A stretch of 64,000 nucleotides of DNA from Planctomycetota bacterium (GTDB lineage Bacteria; Planctomycetota; UBA1135; GCA-002686595), in assembly GCA_012959525.1 (NCBI GenBank), contig DUDB01000053.1, forward strand, positions 1-64,000, in the 5' to 3' direction. The position numbers were made by a program, and so were the translations under genes. Numbering within the stretch: the first letter of the stretch is position 1; every line of letters starts with the position of its first letter. A model generated the notes under the pieces. The model was given only the letters and a program-made list of their open reading frames with translations, did no database searches and had not been told where the DNA came from. Shown one piece after another: positions 26,292-35,656 of this stretch.

Positions 26292-27188
26292 CTAACGCGT
26301 GCGAGCGAGCAGATGATCCACCAAGGCGAGGGCCAATCCCCCTTCGGGACAGCCCACGTCCTGAGCCGCTTCACGGGTCTCCTGAGCCAGGGACCGGGCC
26401 TCTTCCCGAGCCCCTTCCAGCCCCAGGGTAGCCACCAGGGTCGCTTTCTGGTCGGCCTCGTCCTTGCCGGGAGTCTTGCCGAGCGTGCCCGCATCCCCGG
26501 TGACGTCGAGCAGGTCGTCCACAGCCTGGAAGCACAGGCCCAGACCCCGGCCGTAGCGTGCCAGGCCGACTCGCTGGTCCGTGCTGGCGCCACCCGCCAC
26601 GGCCCCCAACTCGACCGCAGCTCCTATCAGCGCCGCGGTCTTGGAGGCATGGATGCGGCGCACTGTATCCGCATCAATGGCGTCGCCTCGCCCGGTCGCG
26701 GCGAGGTCTAGTGATTGCCCGCCGACCATCCCTGCGGGGCCTGCGGCACGGGCCAGTATCGTTACCTGCTCGGTGGATCCGGTGACACGCGCCAGCCACT
26801 CGAAGGCCAGGCTCTGCAGTCCGTCCCCCACCAGCACGGCTTCGGCTTCCCCGTACACCTTGTGCACCGTTGGCCGACTACGACGCAGGTCGTCGTCGTC
26901 CATGCAGGGCAGGTCATCGTGGACGAGGCTGTAGGTGTGCAGCATCTCGATGGCCACGGCTGCGGGCGCAGCATCCGCGTCCTGGCCTCCCACCTGATTG
27001 CAGATCAGGCGCACCAGTGCCGGGCGGAGCCGCTTACCCGGACCCATCAACGCATAGCGCAGGGCCTCGCCGTGAAGCGCAGGACCCAGATCCAGATTGG
27101 ACAGGGCCTCCTCCAACTGGGCATCCGCCCAGCTGCGCGTCTGTGCCAGCCACTCCACCAGGGACGGCTCTTCCACAGGAGAGCTCAT
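26292..27188 (-). CDS. ispA: Polyprenyl diphosphate synthase (farnesyl/geranylgeranyl type)
   Basis: This encodes 298 residues. The first aspartate-rich motif DDLPCMD is at residues 91-97 and the second (DDLLD) near residue 216; GPGKRLRPALV near residue 49 is also diagnostic. It elongates dimethylallyl diphosphate with isopentenyl diphosphate. The exact chain length cannot be read reliably from the sequence. The gene overlaps xseB by 4 nt (ATGA) and precedes dxs, so precursor synthesis and chain elongation are co-expressed. Confidence 0.93.
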   Translation of the reverse strand: MSSPVEEPSLVEWLAQTRSWADAQLEEALSNLDLGPALHGEALRYALMGPGKRLRPALVRLICNQVGGQDADAAPAAVAIEMLHTYSLVHDDLPCMDDDDLRRSRPTVHKVYGEAEAVLVGDGLQSLAFEWLARVTGSTEQVTILARAAGPAGMVGGQSLDLAATGRGDAIDADTVRRIHASKTAALIGAAVELGAVAGGASTDQRVGLARYGRGLGLCFQAVDDLLDVTGDAGTLGKTPGKDEADQKATLVATLGLEGAREEARSLAQETREAAQDVGCPEGGLALALVDHLLARTR

Positions 27189-27466
27189 GCCCCTTCGGTT
27201 GTGTCTCCACCCACGTCAGGATCTCCGGCGTAGGGTGTCAACTCGCCCTCCACCTGCTGGCCGAGCTCCTCGACCTGACGGCGGTAACCCTCGAGCAGCT
27301 CACGGCAGCCGCCGAGCAACTCAACGCCTTCCCGATAGCGCTCGATTGACGATTCCAGACCGAGGCCACCTTCCTCCAGGGCCCCGACGATCTCCTCGAG
27401 ACGCTGCAGGCGTTCGTCGAAGCTCAAGGCGTCGGACTCGGTCTTGCTGGACTTCTTGGGAGTCAT
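27185..27466 (-). CDS. xseB: Exodeoxyribonuclease VII small subunit
   Basis: This encodes 93 residues from ATG 27466. The core SFDERLQRLEEIVGALEEGG, then LESSIERYREGVELLGGC, is the XseB signature, a helical hairpin that binds the large subunit XseA. The C-terminal tail is acidic. There is no xseA in this window. A minus-strand TACACT hexamer sits 7 nt upstream of the ATG, so the operon may start with a leaderless transcript. Confidence 0.9.
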   Translation of the reverse strand: MTPKKSSKTESDALSFDERLQRLEEIVGALEEGGLGLESSIERYREGVELLGGCRELLEGYRRQVEELGQQVEGELTPYAGDPDVGGDTTEGA

Positions 27467-27473
27467 GGTCAGC

Positions 27474-27479
27474 AGTGTA
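27474..27479 (-). promoter_or_regulatory. Candidate -10 box for the xseB operon
   Basis: TACACT on the minus strand lies 7 nt from the xseB ATG, with no Shine-Dalgarno between. The geometry fits transcription starting at or next to the start codon. Inferred from position only. Confidence 0.4.
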
Positions 27480-27504
27480 ACGCACCACGGGGCCGAGGTC
27501 GCGC

Positions 27505-27510
27505 TATGCT
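27505..27510 (+). promoter_or_regulatory. Candidate -10 box for the TPR membrane protein gene
   Basis: TATGCT lies 6 nt before the GTG start at 27517. Together with the box at 27474-27479 it would make a compact divergent promoter pair within 50 nt. Confidence 0.4.
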
Positions 27511-27516
27511 CAGCCT

Positions 27517-29178
27517 GTGCCACAGAGCCCGCTGATTCGACTGCTGCTGCTGACCTGTCTGGTGTGGAGTGGTGGGCTCTTGCGCGGGGGCTTTGCCCTG
27601 GACGACCTGGAAGTCCTGCGGGGCAACCCGGTGGTGCAGGGGGACGTCCCGTGGCAGGTGGCCTTCCAGCAGGACTACTGGGCTCACCAACCGGCTGGTA
27701 GCGCAGGCCACTTCAGGCCCCTGGCAACACTCAGCCTCCGCTGGGACCACCGACTCTGGGGCCTCGAGCCCTGGGGCTACCACGTCACGAACCTCCTCCT
27801 TCACCTGTGTGTGGTCGCTCTGGCCGGATCCATTCTCGCGGGTTTGGAGCGCGGCGGCGGGGCGGCCGCATGGCTGGGCCTTGGGGTGTTCGCCCTCCAC
27901 CCAGCCCTGTGTGATTCTGTCGTGTGGATCTCGGGGCGGACCTCCATGCTCTCAGCCCTTCCCGGCCTCCTCGGTGCGTACTGGCTCTTGCGCCCGGGCC
28001 CTTCCTGGCGGACCGCCTGCCTAGCAGGTCTGGCCCTGGCGGGTTCGATGCTGGGCAAGGAGGACGGGGTTCTCTTCGCCCTGATCCTGCCCCTGGTCGC
28101 TGCCCGCACGGGGGGGCGGCGGGGCGCGGGTGCCGCCGGCCTGGGTGTGTTGGTGGCGCTGGCCTGCTGTGCCTGGCTCCGCTACCTGGCCTTGGGCCAG
28201 TGGATGCCTGCGGCAACCCACGCGCCGCTGGCAGGAGTCCCCCTTCTCGAACGGCTACACCTGGGTGGCGGTGTGCTGTGGCGCCTACTCACGACGTTCC
28301 TCACCCCCTTCAGCCAAGCGGCACCGCAAGCCGGCGTCGAAGCCATCGCAGCCACTCCCGGCTGGTTGACCCGCGTCATGCTCGTGGCCCTGGCTGGGGT
28401 CGTTATTGCGGGCCTGCGAGCCCTGCTGCGCGGTCGTGATCCCGCCCTTGGAGCCTCACTTTTGCTGTCCTCCCTAGCCCTTCTGGTACACGCCCAACTC
28501 ATCCCCAGCGGAGAACTGTTCGGCCCCCGCTTCCTGTATCTACCTCTACTCCTGGGCGTGCTCCCCTTGGATCGGTCGCTGCGCGGCATCCATGCGCGGT
28601 GTGCACCCCATGCACCCTGGCCCTGGATTCTGGCCCTGGCCGCCGTGCCCTTGGTCTGGTTCCAGGCCGAGACCTACGGCAGTCGGCGACTCTACTGGGA
28701 GGCCGTGCTGGAAGACCAACCCGGCTCACCCCAAGCCTGGAACGCCTTGGGCAACGCAGCCATGGAAGATGGGCAAGCCTGGAAGGCGCGCCGGGCCTGG
28801 GAGCGGGCCACCGAATTGGCCCCCGACTACTCGCGACCCTGGACCAACCTCGGTGGCCAGGCCCTAAAGGAAGGTCAATTGGTGGAAGCACTCGAGTATC
28901 TGCAGCGGGCCACGCAGGTGGGCGCCGACAACCCTGTGGCCTGGGCCAATCTGGGCAACGCCCTGCTACGACAGGGCGATCCGGCGGCGGCCATTGTGGC
29001 TTATGACCGAGCCACCACCCTTGCACCATCGGTTGCGGCACTTTGGCGCGGCATGGCCCGGGCCCAAGAGGCTGGTGGTCATCGGGAGGCCGCGCAGGTA
29101 GCCATCGAGAAGGCCCTCGCTCTGAACCCCCAGGACGTCCTGGTCCGTGACCTGGCACAACGCCTGAAAGGGAAGTAG
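27517..29178 (+). CDS. Multi-pass membrane protein with C-terminal TPR repeats (TMTC/GT-C-like)
   Basis: This encodes 553 residues from GTG 27517. The first ~375 residues contain about nine to ten hydrophobic segments. FALDDLEVLRGNP, FRPLATLSLRWDHRLWGLEPWGYHVTN-type sequence and LHPALCDSVVWISGRTSMLSA match the first luminal loop and following helices of TMTC-like O-mannosyltransferases, with DD (residues 29-30) as the candidate catalytic acidic pair. Residues 400-550 are three to four TPR repeats (QAWNALGNAAMEDGQAWKA, PWTNLGGQALKEGQ, VAWANLGNALLRQGDPAAA). A membrane glycosyltransferase acting on exported proteins is plausible; activity is not proven by sequence. It ends 8 nt before the convergent OsmC-like gene. 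Confidence 0.78.
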   Translation: MPQSPLIRLLLLTCLVWSGGLLRGGFALDDLEVLRGNPVVQGDVPWQVAFQQDYWAHQPAGSAGHFRPLATLSLRWDHRLWGLEPWGYHVTNLLLHLCVVALAGSILAGLERGGGAAAWLGLGVFALHPALCDSVVWISGRTSMLSALPGLLGAYWLLRPGPSWRTACLAGLALAGSMLGKEDGVLFALILPLVAARTGGRRGAGAAGLGVLVALACCAWLRYLALGQWMPAATHAPLAGVPLLERLHLGGGVLWRLLTTFLTPFSQAAPQAGVEAIAATPGWLTRVMLVALAGVVIAGLRALLRGRDPALGASLLLSSLALLVHAQLIPSGELFGPRFLYLPLLLGVLPLDRSLRGIHARCAPHAPWPWILALAAVPLVWFQAETYGSRRLYWEAVLEDQPGSPQAWNALGNAAMEDGQAWKARRAWERATELAPDYSRPWTNLGGQALKEGQLVEALEYLQRATQVGADNPVAWANLGNALLRQGDPAAAIVAYDRATTLAPSVAALWRGMARAQEAGGHREAAQVAIEKALALNPQDVLVRDLAQRLKGK

Positions 29179-29186
29179 CCCGCCGT

Positions 29187-29597
29187 CTAGGTTCCCCACT
29201 CGAACGACACGTCCATCTGCACGTTACCCCCCAGAGTCGCGTGCACTGGACATCCCATCGCGGCCCTCTCCAAGGCCGCCCGCACCTTATCGTCGAGTTG
29301 TAGAGGCACCCGGATCTGCACGTCCAGCCGTTCGATGCGGCGCGGCCCCTCGCTCGCCATCCCCTTCACTACCCGAGCGCTCGCCCCTTGCAGGTCGACG
29401 TCGCGCTTCTCTGCCGCAATACCCATCAGGGTCAGGATGCAGCTCGCCAGAGCCGTGGCCACCAGATCCGTTGGAGAGAAGCTCTCCCCTTTACCCTGAT
29501 TGTCCACCGGTGCATCGGTGATCAGGGTCTGACCCGAGGGACCGTGGGTTGCTTGTGTGCGCAGTGCACCCTGGTAGACGACGTCGATTTGGACCAT
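29187..29597 (-). CDS. OsmC-family peroxiredoxin-like protein
   Basis: This encodes 136 residues, the usual length for small OsmC/YhfA-type proteins. The two reactive cysteines are present: Cys53 in VATALASCILTLMG and Cys116 in AAMGCPVHATL. The family reduces organic hydroperoxides with thiol cofactors; some YhfA-like members have unknown substrates. It is divergent from the SDR gene, with 73 nt between starts. No redox partner gene is adjacent. Confidence 0.9.
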   Translation of the reverse strand: MVQIDVVYQGALRTQATHGPSGQTLITDAPVDNQGKGESFSPTDLVATALASCILTLMGIAAEKRDVDLQGASARVVKGMASEGPRRIERLDVQIRVPLQLDDKVRAALERAAMGCPVHATLGGNVQMDVSFEWGT

Positions 29598-29670
29598 GGT
29601 TGAGAATCGTGGTTGGAGAGTTGGCGGACGAGGCTAGCACAGGCCGTTGGGGCATGCGTACTGTGACCCC

Positions 29671-30411
29671 ATGAAGCTCACAAACAACCCCCTGGCCCTG
29701 GTGACGGGAGCGTCCGCCGGCATCGGCGCGGCGAGCGCCCGCGCCCTGCACGCCGCGGGCGCCCAGGTTCTCCTTGCCGCTCGGCGAACCGATCGACTCC
29801 AAGCTCTCGCCGAGGAGCTGCCGGGCTCAGAGACCGTGCAGTTGGACGTACGCGATTTCAGCGCCGTGCAAGCGGCCCTCCAAGATCGCGCCATCGACAT
29901 CGCCGTCTTGAACGCCGGCCTGGCGCGCGGCGCAGGAGCGCTCCAAGAAGGCGACCCCGCGGACTGGGATGAGATGCTCGACACCAACGTCAAAGGGGTG
30001 CTGCACTGCGCCCGTGCCGTCCTGCCGGGCATGCTCGAGCGCGGGGTCGGTGACATGGTGCTCCTGGGTTCGGTCGCCGGCCGGCAGGTCTACCCCGGTG
30101 GCAACGTCTACAACGCCAGCAAGTTCGCCGTGCACGCGCTCTATCAGGCTCTGCGCCTGGATGCGGGTGGGCGCGGGGTGCGCTTCACCACATTGGATCC
30201 GGGCATGGTGGAGACCGAGTTCGCCAAAGTGCGCTACCGGGGTGACGAGGCCCAGGCCGAGGCGGTGTACGCGGGCATGCAGCCCCTGACCCCTGAGGAC
30301 GTGGCGGATGCCCTGGTATACGCGGTCACACGCCCAGCCCACGTAAATGTGGGCGAGATCGTCCTCTGGCCCACCTGCCAGAGCAGCACACGGGACGTCG
30401 CTCGCACCTAG
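29671..30411 (+). CDS. Short-chain dehydrogenase/reductase (YdfG-like)
   Basis: This encodes 246 residues from ATG 29671; a GTG 24 nt upstream is less likely because a TACTGT box (29659-29664) would sit inside it. Classical SDR motifs are present: TGASAGIG (cofactor loop), VLNAGLARG (NAG), the catalytic Ser in GSVAG and YNASK (Tyr and Lys). ARRTDRL after the second strand suggests NADP preference. The C-terminal GEIVLWPTCQS block resembles YdfG/serine-type 3-hydroxy acid dehydrogenases. The substrate is uncertain. Confidence 0.9.
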   Translation: MKLTNNPLALVTGASAGIGAASARALHAAGAQVLLAARRTDRLQALAEELPGSETVQLDVRDFSAVQAALQDRAIDIAVLNAGLARGAGALQEGDPADWDEMLDTNVKGVLHCARAVLPGMLERGVGDMVLLGSVAGRQVYPGGNVYNASKFAVHALYQALRLDAGGRGVRFTTLDPGMVETEFAKVRYRGDEAQAEAVYAGMQPLTPEDVADALVYAVTRPAHVNVGEIVLWPTCQSSTRDVART

Positions 30412-30431
30412 CGCCCCGGGGCCCGAGCGCG

Positions 30432-30437
30432 GATAAT
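30432..30437 (+). promoter_or_regulatory. Candidate -10 box for the S1-domain protein gene
   Basis: GATAAT (five of six to TATAAT) ends 9 nt before the ATG at 30447. No Shine-Dalgarno is present between it and the start, so the mRNA may be leaderless. Confidence 0.45.
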
Positions 30438-30446
30438 TCCCGGCCC

Positions 30447-31673
30447 ATGAGTGCCCCCCAAGAAGACCCTCTGGATAAGGAGATCGCAGCGGCCCTGGAC
30501 GGCGTGGACCTGCAGGGTCTGGGCTCGGAATCAGACTCCGCCCCCACCACGGGCCGTGGCAGCGACAAGCTCTGGCCTGGAGTGGTCACGGGAATCAGCG
30601 GCGACGACGTCATCGTTGAGCTGGGCCCCCGCATGCAAGGCGTCTGTTCGCTGCGCGAGTTCGAGGAGGCCCCCGAGGTGGGTGCCAACCTGCGGTTCGC
30701 CATGCGCGGCCGCGAAGACGACCTGTGGGTACTCTCCATTCAGGCCGCCAAGGAGGTCGCCGCCTGGGAGAGCCTGGAGCTCGGCTCCCACGTGAAGGCG
30801 CGCGTTAGCGGGCAAAACCAAGGCGGCCTCGAGCTGCGCATCGGCAAGAACGAAGCATTCATGCCCGCCAGTCAGGTCTCCCTGGACCGCGACCTGGACG
30901 CCTCGACACTGATGGGTCAGACGCTCATCTGCGAAGTGATTGACCTCGATCGCGGTCGCAAGCGCTGCGTCCTCTCCCGGCGTCGCGTGGAAGAGGGCGA
31001 GCGCAGCCATGCTCTCCAAGAGAGCATCGGCAAGCTCCACACAAACATGGTCCTCAAGGGCAAGATCACGCGCATCGAATCCTTCGGGGCCTTCGTGGAT
31101 CTGGGCAACGGGCTCGAAGGGCTGATGCACGTCTCGAACATCTCGCGCAAGCGCGTGGAGAACCCCGCCGATGTCCTCGCCCAGGGCCAGGAGGTCGAGG
31201 TGAAGGTGCTGGAGATCAAAGACGGCGGCAAGCGCATCGGGCTGGGGATGAAGCAGCTTGAGCCCGACCCATGGGATCAGGTGCCCAGCCGCTACCCCGC
31301 CGACCGGCAGGTCACCGGCAAGGTCACGCGCACGATGGACTTCGGTGCGTTCGTTGAGCTGGAGCCTGGGCTTGAAGGCCTGCTCCACGTCTCCCAGATC
31401 GGCACCGAGAGAATCCGAAGGGCCAGTGACGCCCTTCAGGATGGCGAGGAGGTCACGGTGCGCATCGTCAGCGTGGACCCCGGCGCCCGCCGCATCGCCC
31501 TCTCCCGCCTGGATTCCAGAGGGGCCATCATCGGGTCGGAGGACGCCGTCGATGCGGACGTCATAGAAGAGGCGCTGGCCAAGCCTGATGCGGGCAACCT
31601 GGGGACGAACCTGGGCTCCCTATTCAAGAAAGCCATTCAACCGGATGGCGAAGGACCGGCTAGCGCTCAGTAG
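30447..31673 (+). CDS. S1 RNA-binding domain protein (RpsA-like, four S1 domains)
   Basis: This encodes 408 residues. Four S1/OB repeats are visible at about 40-100, 110-180, 200-275 and 290-360; repeats 3 and 4 are the most canonical ([26 protein letters not shown] and [28 protein letters not shown]-type sequence). It resembles ribosomal protein S1 but is shorter than the six-domain E. coli protein, and its first two repeats are divergent. The likely role is mRNA binding in translation. Its 3' end overlaps convergent panB by 7 nt. Whether it is the only S1 of this organism cannot be judged here. Confidence 0.85.
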   Translation: MSAPQEDPLDKEIAAALDGVDLQGLGSESDSAPTTGRGSDKLWPGVVTGISGDDVIVELGPRMQGVCSLREFEEAPEVGANLRFAMRGREDDLWVLSIQAAKEVAAWESLELGSHVKARVSGQNQGGLELRIGKNEAFMPASQVSLDRDLDASTLMGQTLICEVIDLDRGRKRCVLSRRRVEEGERSHALQESIGKLHTNMVLKGKITRIESFGAFVDLGNGLEGLMHVSNISRKRVENPADVLAQGQEVEVKVLEIKDGGKRIGLGMKQLEPDPWDQVPSRYPADRQVTGKVTRTMDFGAFVELEPGLEGLLHVSQIGTERIRRASDALQDGEEVTVRIVSVDPGARRIALSRLDSRGAIIGSEDAVDADVIEEALAKPDAGNLGTNLGSLFKKAIQPDGEGPASAQ

Positions 31674-32518
31674 CTCTCGTCATCGGTGGGGAACTCGCCC
31701 GAGCGCACGTCACCAAGATAGTGCTCAAACGCCTCCACCATGTCGTCCGCCATTGAGGCGTAACGGCGTACGAATCTGGGACTGAAGCGCGTGCAGATGC
31801 CCAGCATGTCGTGGGTGACGAGTATCTGGCCATCGCAGCCCTCCCCAGCACCGATACCTATCACGGGAACGGAGACCGACTCGGAGACCTCACGCGCCAG
31901 ATCGCTAGGCACCTTCTCCAGCACGATGGAGAAAGCACCGGCCTCTTCGAGACGCTTGGCGTCCTTACGCAGCTCCTGTGCTTCATTCTCTCCCCGCGCA
32001 CGCACTTGATAAGTGCCGTACTTGTGGATGGACTGAGGCATCAGGCCCAGGTGGCCCATGACCGGAATCCCGGCGGCCACAATGCGCTGCACGGTCTCGC
32101 ACACGCTCTCACCGCCCTCCAACTTGACGGCTTCCACGCCAGCCTCCTTGACCATGCGACCGGCGTTGCGCAGAGCATCTTCGGAGTTCACCTGGTAGGA
32201 CATGAAGGGCAGATCCCCCACGACTAGGGCCCGCTGGACACCGCGCCGCACAAGGGAAGCGTGGTAGACCATGTGCTCCATGGTGACGGTGACTGTCGTA
32301 TCGAGACCCTGCACCACGGTCGACACCGAGTCGCCCACGAGAATCAAGTCGATCCCGGCTTGATCCAAGAGGCGCGCCATGACCTGGTCGTAGGCGGTCA
32401 GGCACGCGATGCGCTGGCCGCGCTCCTTCATGAGGCCCAGCCGCCGGGTGGTGACCTTGTTACGGGTCAGGTCCTGAGACTCGTCGCCATCGAGGGGTTC
32501 GTCGGGGGTTTGACTCAT
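31667..32518 (-). CDS. panB: 3-methyl-2-oxobutanoate hydroxymethyltransferase
   Basis: This encodes 283 residues from ATG 32518. It transfers a hydroxymethyl group from methylene-tetrahydrofolate to 3-methyl-2-oxobutanoate, the first step to pantothenate. Family blocks are [31 protein letters not shown] (metal Asp), AVKLEGGE and [12 protein letters not shown]. The C-terminal [21 protein letters not shown] is typical. It lies 26 nt downstream of the FAD oxidoreductase gene on the same strand; other pan genes are not in the window. Confidence 0.95.
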   Translation of the reverse strand: MSQTPDEPLDGDESQDLTRNKVTTRRLGLMKERGQRIACLTAYDQVMARLLDQAGIDLILVGDSVSTVVQGLDTTVTVTMEHMVYHASLVRRGVQRALVVGDLPFMSYQVNSEDALRNAGRMVKEAGVEAVKLEGGESVCETVQRIVAAGIPVMGHLGLMPQSIHKYGTYQVRARGENEAQELRKDAKRLEEAGAFSIVLEKVPSDLAREVSESVSVPVIGIGAGEGCDGQILVTHDMLGICTRFSPRFVRRYASMADDMVEAFEHYLGDVRSGEFPTDDESY

Positions 32519-32544
32519 GGTGGTACTCTCGTGCCGCACGCAGT

Positions 32545-34233
32545 CTAACGCGAACCGGTCGCCACCGCGCCCCGCAGCCAGGTCTGTGCGCTCAGGGCCC
32601 CGTCGAGAGCGGCGCTCATGATGCCCCCCGCGTAGCCAGCCCCCTCCCCGAGGGGAAAGAGGTCCTCCCAGCCAACCGCGGCACGGCTCCCAGCTTCACG
32701 TGGGCAGCGCACCGGGCCCGAACTGCGGGATTCGATCCCCACCAGGATGCCGTCCGACCCACCAAAACCGGGCAGCATCTGGTCGAAGCGCTCTAGCCCA
32801 CGACGCAGGGCATCGCGACTGCCGGGAGGCAGCAGTTCGTCGACCCGGCCCGCCACCGCACCGAAGGTGTAGCTCGTCTTCAGTTCTCCGGACGAGGCGC
32901 GGCCAGCCAGGAAGTCCGGAACGCGCTGAGCGGGGGCCGCATAGGCGCCGCCCCCCGCCTCGAAGAAACGCTCCTCAAAATGGCGCTGGTAGTCCACCCC
33001 TGCGAAGGGGCCGGTTCCATGGGCTGCGAAATCTTCGGGCAACACCGTTGTCACCAAGGCGGCGTTGGCGAAGGGTGAGGAGTGTGTGGAGTTGCTCATG
33101 CCGTTGGTGCACAGGTACCCCGGCTCATTCACGCTGGCCACGATCTTGCCCCCCGGACACATGCAGAATGAGTGCACGCCCGGAAGCCCCTCTCCGGCAC
33201 GGCACTGCAGCGCGTAGCTAGCGGGCCCCAGCAGGTTCGTTGGATCCCCTTCGCCGTAGCGCCCTCGGGTGACGAGTTCTTGGGGATGCTCCACGCGCAC
33301 GCCAAACTGGAAGGGTTTTTGTTCGAAGGCCAGGCCCTGATCGTGCAGAGCCTGCCACGTGTCCCGGGCACTGTGGCCGAGGGCTAAGAACAGGCCATCA
33401 CAGGGAAGCTCCCCGGCCTGAGTCTGCACGGCACGCACTCTCCGTGGTGGGCCAGGCTCCACCACCAAGGACTCGAGCCGCACCCCATAGTGAAAGCGCA
33501 CGCCTGCATCCTGCATGCGCGCTCGCAGACGCGGCAGCACGGTGTGCAGCCGGTCGGTACCTATGTGCGCACGGGAGTCGTAGAGGATGTCCGCCTGCGC
33601 GCCGCAAGCCACCAGCTCTTCGAGAATGGGAACCTCCAGGGAGCTGTTCACCCGGGTGTAGAGCTTGCCGTCGGAGTAGGTGCCGGCTCCACCTTCTCCG
33701 AAGAGCAGGTTGCTATCCGCATCAAGCTCGCCACGGCGATGAAAGGCCGCCAGGGATTTGGAGCGTTCCTCTACACTCTGGCCGCGGTCAAGCAGATCCA
33801 CCTGCACGCCGTTACGCGCCAGCACTAAGGCGGCCAGGAGCCCGGCGGGGCCTGCCCCCACGACCACCGCACGCGCACCCCGCCGTCGCTCGTCCACGGA
33901 GGCCAGCTCCAAGGACCCGGGAGCGGGAGTCTCGCGCACGGTGCCCTTCTTCAGGAGTCGCGTCAGGCGCGGGCGCTCTGAACCCTGATCCACCACCACG
34001 TCCACCTGGCACACAAAGCGCAGGTCTGCGCGACGGCGTCGGGCGTCCACCGAGCGCTTGGCGATCCGGAACCCACGCAGCTCCCCCGGCTCAAATCCCA
34101 GGCGCTGGGCAGCTCTCTCCCGCAGGGAAGACTCGGGCTCATCGAGAGCCTGTACCAGGTCGGTGAGCCGCCAGGTGTCGGTGCCTGTGCGGGCGCTTGC
34201 GGCGCCCTGGTCGGGTTGAAGGGAGTCCGTCAT
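32545..34233 (-). CDS. FAD-dependent oxidoreductase (COG2509-like)
   Basis: This encodes 562 residues. A ~100-residue N-terminal domain ([21 protein letters not shown], then [13 protein letters not shown]) precedes the Rossmann FAD site [20 protein letters not shown]. Other blocks are [32 protein letters not shown] and [12 protein letters not shown] near the C-terminus. These match the uncharacterised FAD-binding dehydrogenase family COG2509, whose substrate is unknown. A minus-strand TACAAT box (34245-34250) lies 11 nt before the ATG. It probably shares a transcript with panB. Confidence 0.85.
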   Translation of the reverse strand: MTDSLQPDQGAASARTGTDTWRLTDLVQALDEPESSLRERAAQRLGFEPGELRGFRIAKRSVDARRRRADLRFVCQVDVVVDQGSERPRLTRLLKKGTVRETPAPGSLELASVDERRRGARAVVVGAGPAGLLAALVLARNGVQVDLLDRGQSVEERSKSLAAFHRRGELDADSNLLFGEGGAGTYSDGKLYTRVNSSLEVPILEELVACGAQADILYDSRAHIGTDRLHTVLPRLRARMQDAGVRFHYGVRLESLVVEPGPPRRVRAVQTQAGELPCDGLFLALGHSARDTWQALHDQGLAFEQKPFQFGVRVEHPQELVTRGRYGEGDPTNLLGPASYALQCRAGEGLPGVHSFCMCPGGKIVASVNEPGYLCTNGMSNSTHSSPFANAALVTTVLPEDFAAHGTGPFAGVDYQRHFEERFFEAGGGAYAAPAQRVPDFLAGRASSGELKTSYTFGAVAGRVDELLPPGSRDALRRGLERFDQMLPGFGGSDGILVGIESRSSGPVRCPREAGSRAAVGWEDLFPLGEGAGYAGGIMSAALDGALSAQTWLRGAVATGSR

Positions 34234-34244
34234 GATTCGCGGCC

Positions 34245-34250
34245 ATTGTA
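34245..34250 (-). promoter_or_regulatory. Candidate -10 box for the FAD oxidoreductase gene
   Basis: TACAAT on the minus strand (five of six to consensus) lies 11 nt before the ATG at 34233, without a Shine-Dalgarno. The divergent plus-strand gene has its own TACCCT at 34286-34291. Confidence 0.4.
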
Positions 34251-34298
34251 TTTCCCAGCCACTGCCACGGGAACGGCTCCTGCCCTACCCTCTGGCCC

Positions 34299-35603
34299 AT
34301 GGCCACCGAATTCCAAGGACCCCAGCGTGAGCTGCTCGACGCGCCCGACCGGGATAACTGCCCCGGCGCGCGTCCCGTGCTCGCCTACAGGGACGGGGAC
34401 GATCCCGAGTATCTCGCGGGACTCGACGCACGCGCCAGGCAGAGGGTTCGGCTTCAACGGCGGGGAGCCTGGCACGGGGAGTGGGTTGAACTTCGGCCAG
34501 ATCAAGCCCCGGGACTCACTCGCCCGCGGGCGGCAATGCTCGATGAGCGCTGGCACCGGGCTCGCCCGATTCTCCTGCCAGGCCTTCTGGAACACGACAC
34601 GGCCTGGCCCGCCCAGGCCCAGGAGCGCGTGGCGCTATTCAAAGCCCTGCAACGCCCCGAGGGACTGGCCGAGTTCGTTGCCAACCGGCCCACGGACGCT
34701 CCTCCTCACTGGCGACCCACGGGCCAACGCCCCCTCTACGATCCCTCCAGGGACATCGCCTGCCTCGGCCTGGAGAGCCAGCCGAGCAAGGGGGTGTGGG
34801 TCAAGAGCGGGCACCTGTCCACCTATGATGAAGACCAGTCACTACGGGTGCGCTTCTCCGCGGGTCCCGAGGGCAAGAATGACGCCAGCCGCGATCTCGA
34901 AGCCCACCGCCGAGTTCAGTCCCTGGCCCAGCAACTCTTGCCCGAGACGCGCACCATCGAGTCCACCCCAGCACTGCTTGAGCCCCTTGAGGACTGGATA
35001 GATGGCCCGGTTTTTTTCACCCAGCACATCGGCTACTGGAACGCACCGGGCGGTGGAGCACTCATGCACCACGACGCATTCCGCGAACCCCTTGAGGGAG
35101 GACAGCGCGGGGTGGTCTACGTGCAACTCGCTGGCCGCACAGCCTGGATGGCCCTCTCCATCGAGGATCTCAGCCGGCGGGTGATCGAATTCGTGGAGTA
35201 CATGCAGGAGGGTGAATTGGCGTGGGTGCGTGAGGACCTGTTCCCCGATCGGGAGACGTTCGAGTGGCTGGAGCGCATGGTTGGCCGCTTCGGGCGGGTA
35301 CGCAAGGAGCTGGGCAAGCCGGGCTGTGGGCGGCTGGGGCCCCTCGTGGGTCGCGGGCCGGAGTTCACATCCCTCCTCGCCGACGCGGGCCACGCGTTCA
35401 TTTTGGAGCCCGGCGATGGAATCGTGCTGCCCAACCAGGGTCTTGAGTGCACCTGCATGCACTCGGTGTTCTGCGCTTCAGAGGAGCCCACCTATGGGGT
35501 ATCCATGGCCGTACGCGAAGCCCAGCCGACGGCCCCCGCCCGGGAGGAGCGCCCCTCCAAGCCCCAGCGGGGGCGCAGCGGCCGACGCCGACGGCGGAGT
35601 TAA
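34299..35603 (+). CDS. Unknown protein with HxD...H jelly-roll-like core and Arg-rich tail
   Basis: This encodes 434 residues; I do not recognise the family. The central part (residues 235-410) contains GYWNAPGGGALMHHDAF, giving H257-x-D259, a GVVYVQLAGRTAWMAL strand block, and a distal H388 in GLECTCMHSVF followed by GVSMAVRE. This spacing resembles the 2-His-1-carboxylate metal site of cupin/JmjC-like oxygenases, which is inference only. The last 15 residues are strongly basic (GRSGRRRRRS). The start ATG has TACCCT 7 nt upstream. It lies 53 nt upstream of a methyltransferase gene on the same strand. Confidence 0.75.
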   Translation: MATEFQGPQRELLDAPDRDNCPGARPVLAYRDGDDPEYLAGLDARARQRVRLQRRGAWHGEWVELRPDQAPGLTRPRAAMLDERWHRARPILLPGLLEHDTAWPAQAQERVALFKALQRPEGLAEFVANRPTDAPPHWRPTGQRPLYDPSRDIACLGLESQPSKGVWVKSGHLSTYDEDQSLRVRFSAGPEGKNDASRDLEAHRRVQSLAQQLLPETRTIESTPALLEPLEDWIDGPVFFTQHIGYWNAPGGGALMHHDAFREPLEGGQRGVVYVQLAGRTAWMALSIEDLSRRVIEFVEYMQEGELAWVREDLFPDRETFEWLERMVGRFGRVRKELGKPGCGRLGPLVGRGPEFTSLLADAGHAFILEPGDGIVLPNQGLECTCMHSVFCASEEPTYGVSMAVREAQPTAPAREERPSKPQRGRSGRRRRRS

Positions 35604-35656
35604 TTGCAGAACCCGGTCCGAGCCTCGGGCCATCCCAAGCGGTACGCTTCCGACCG

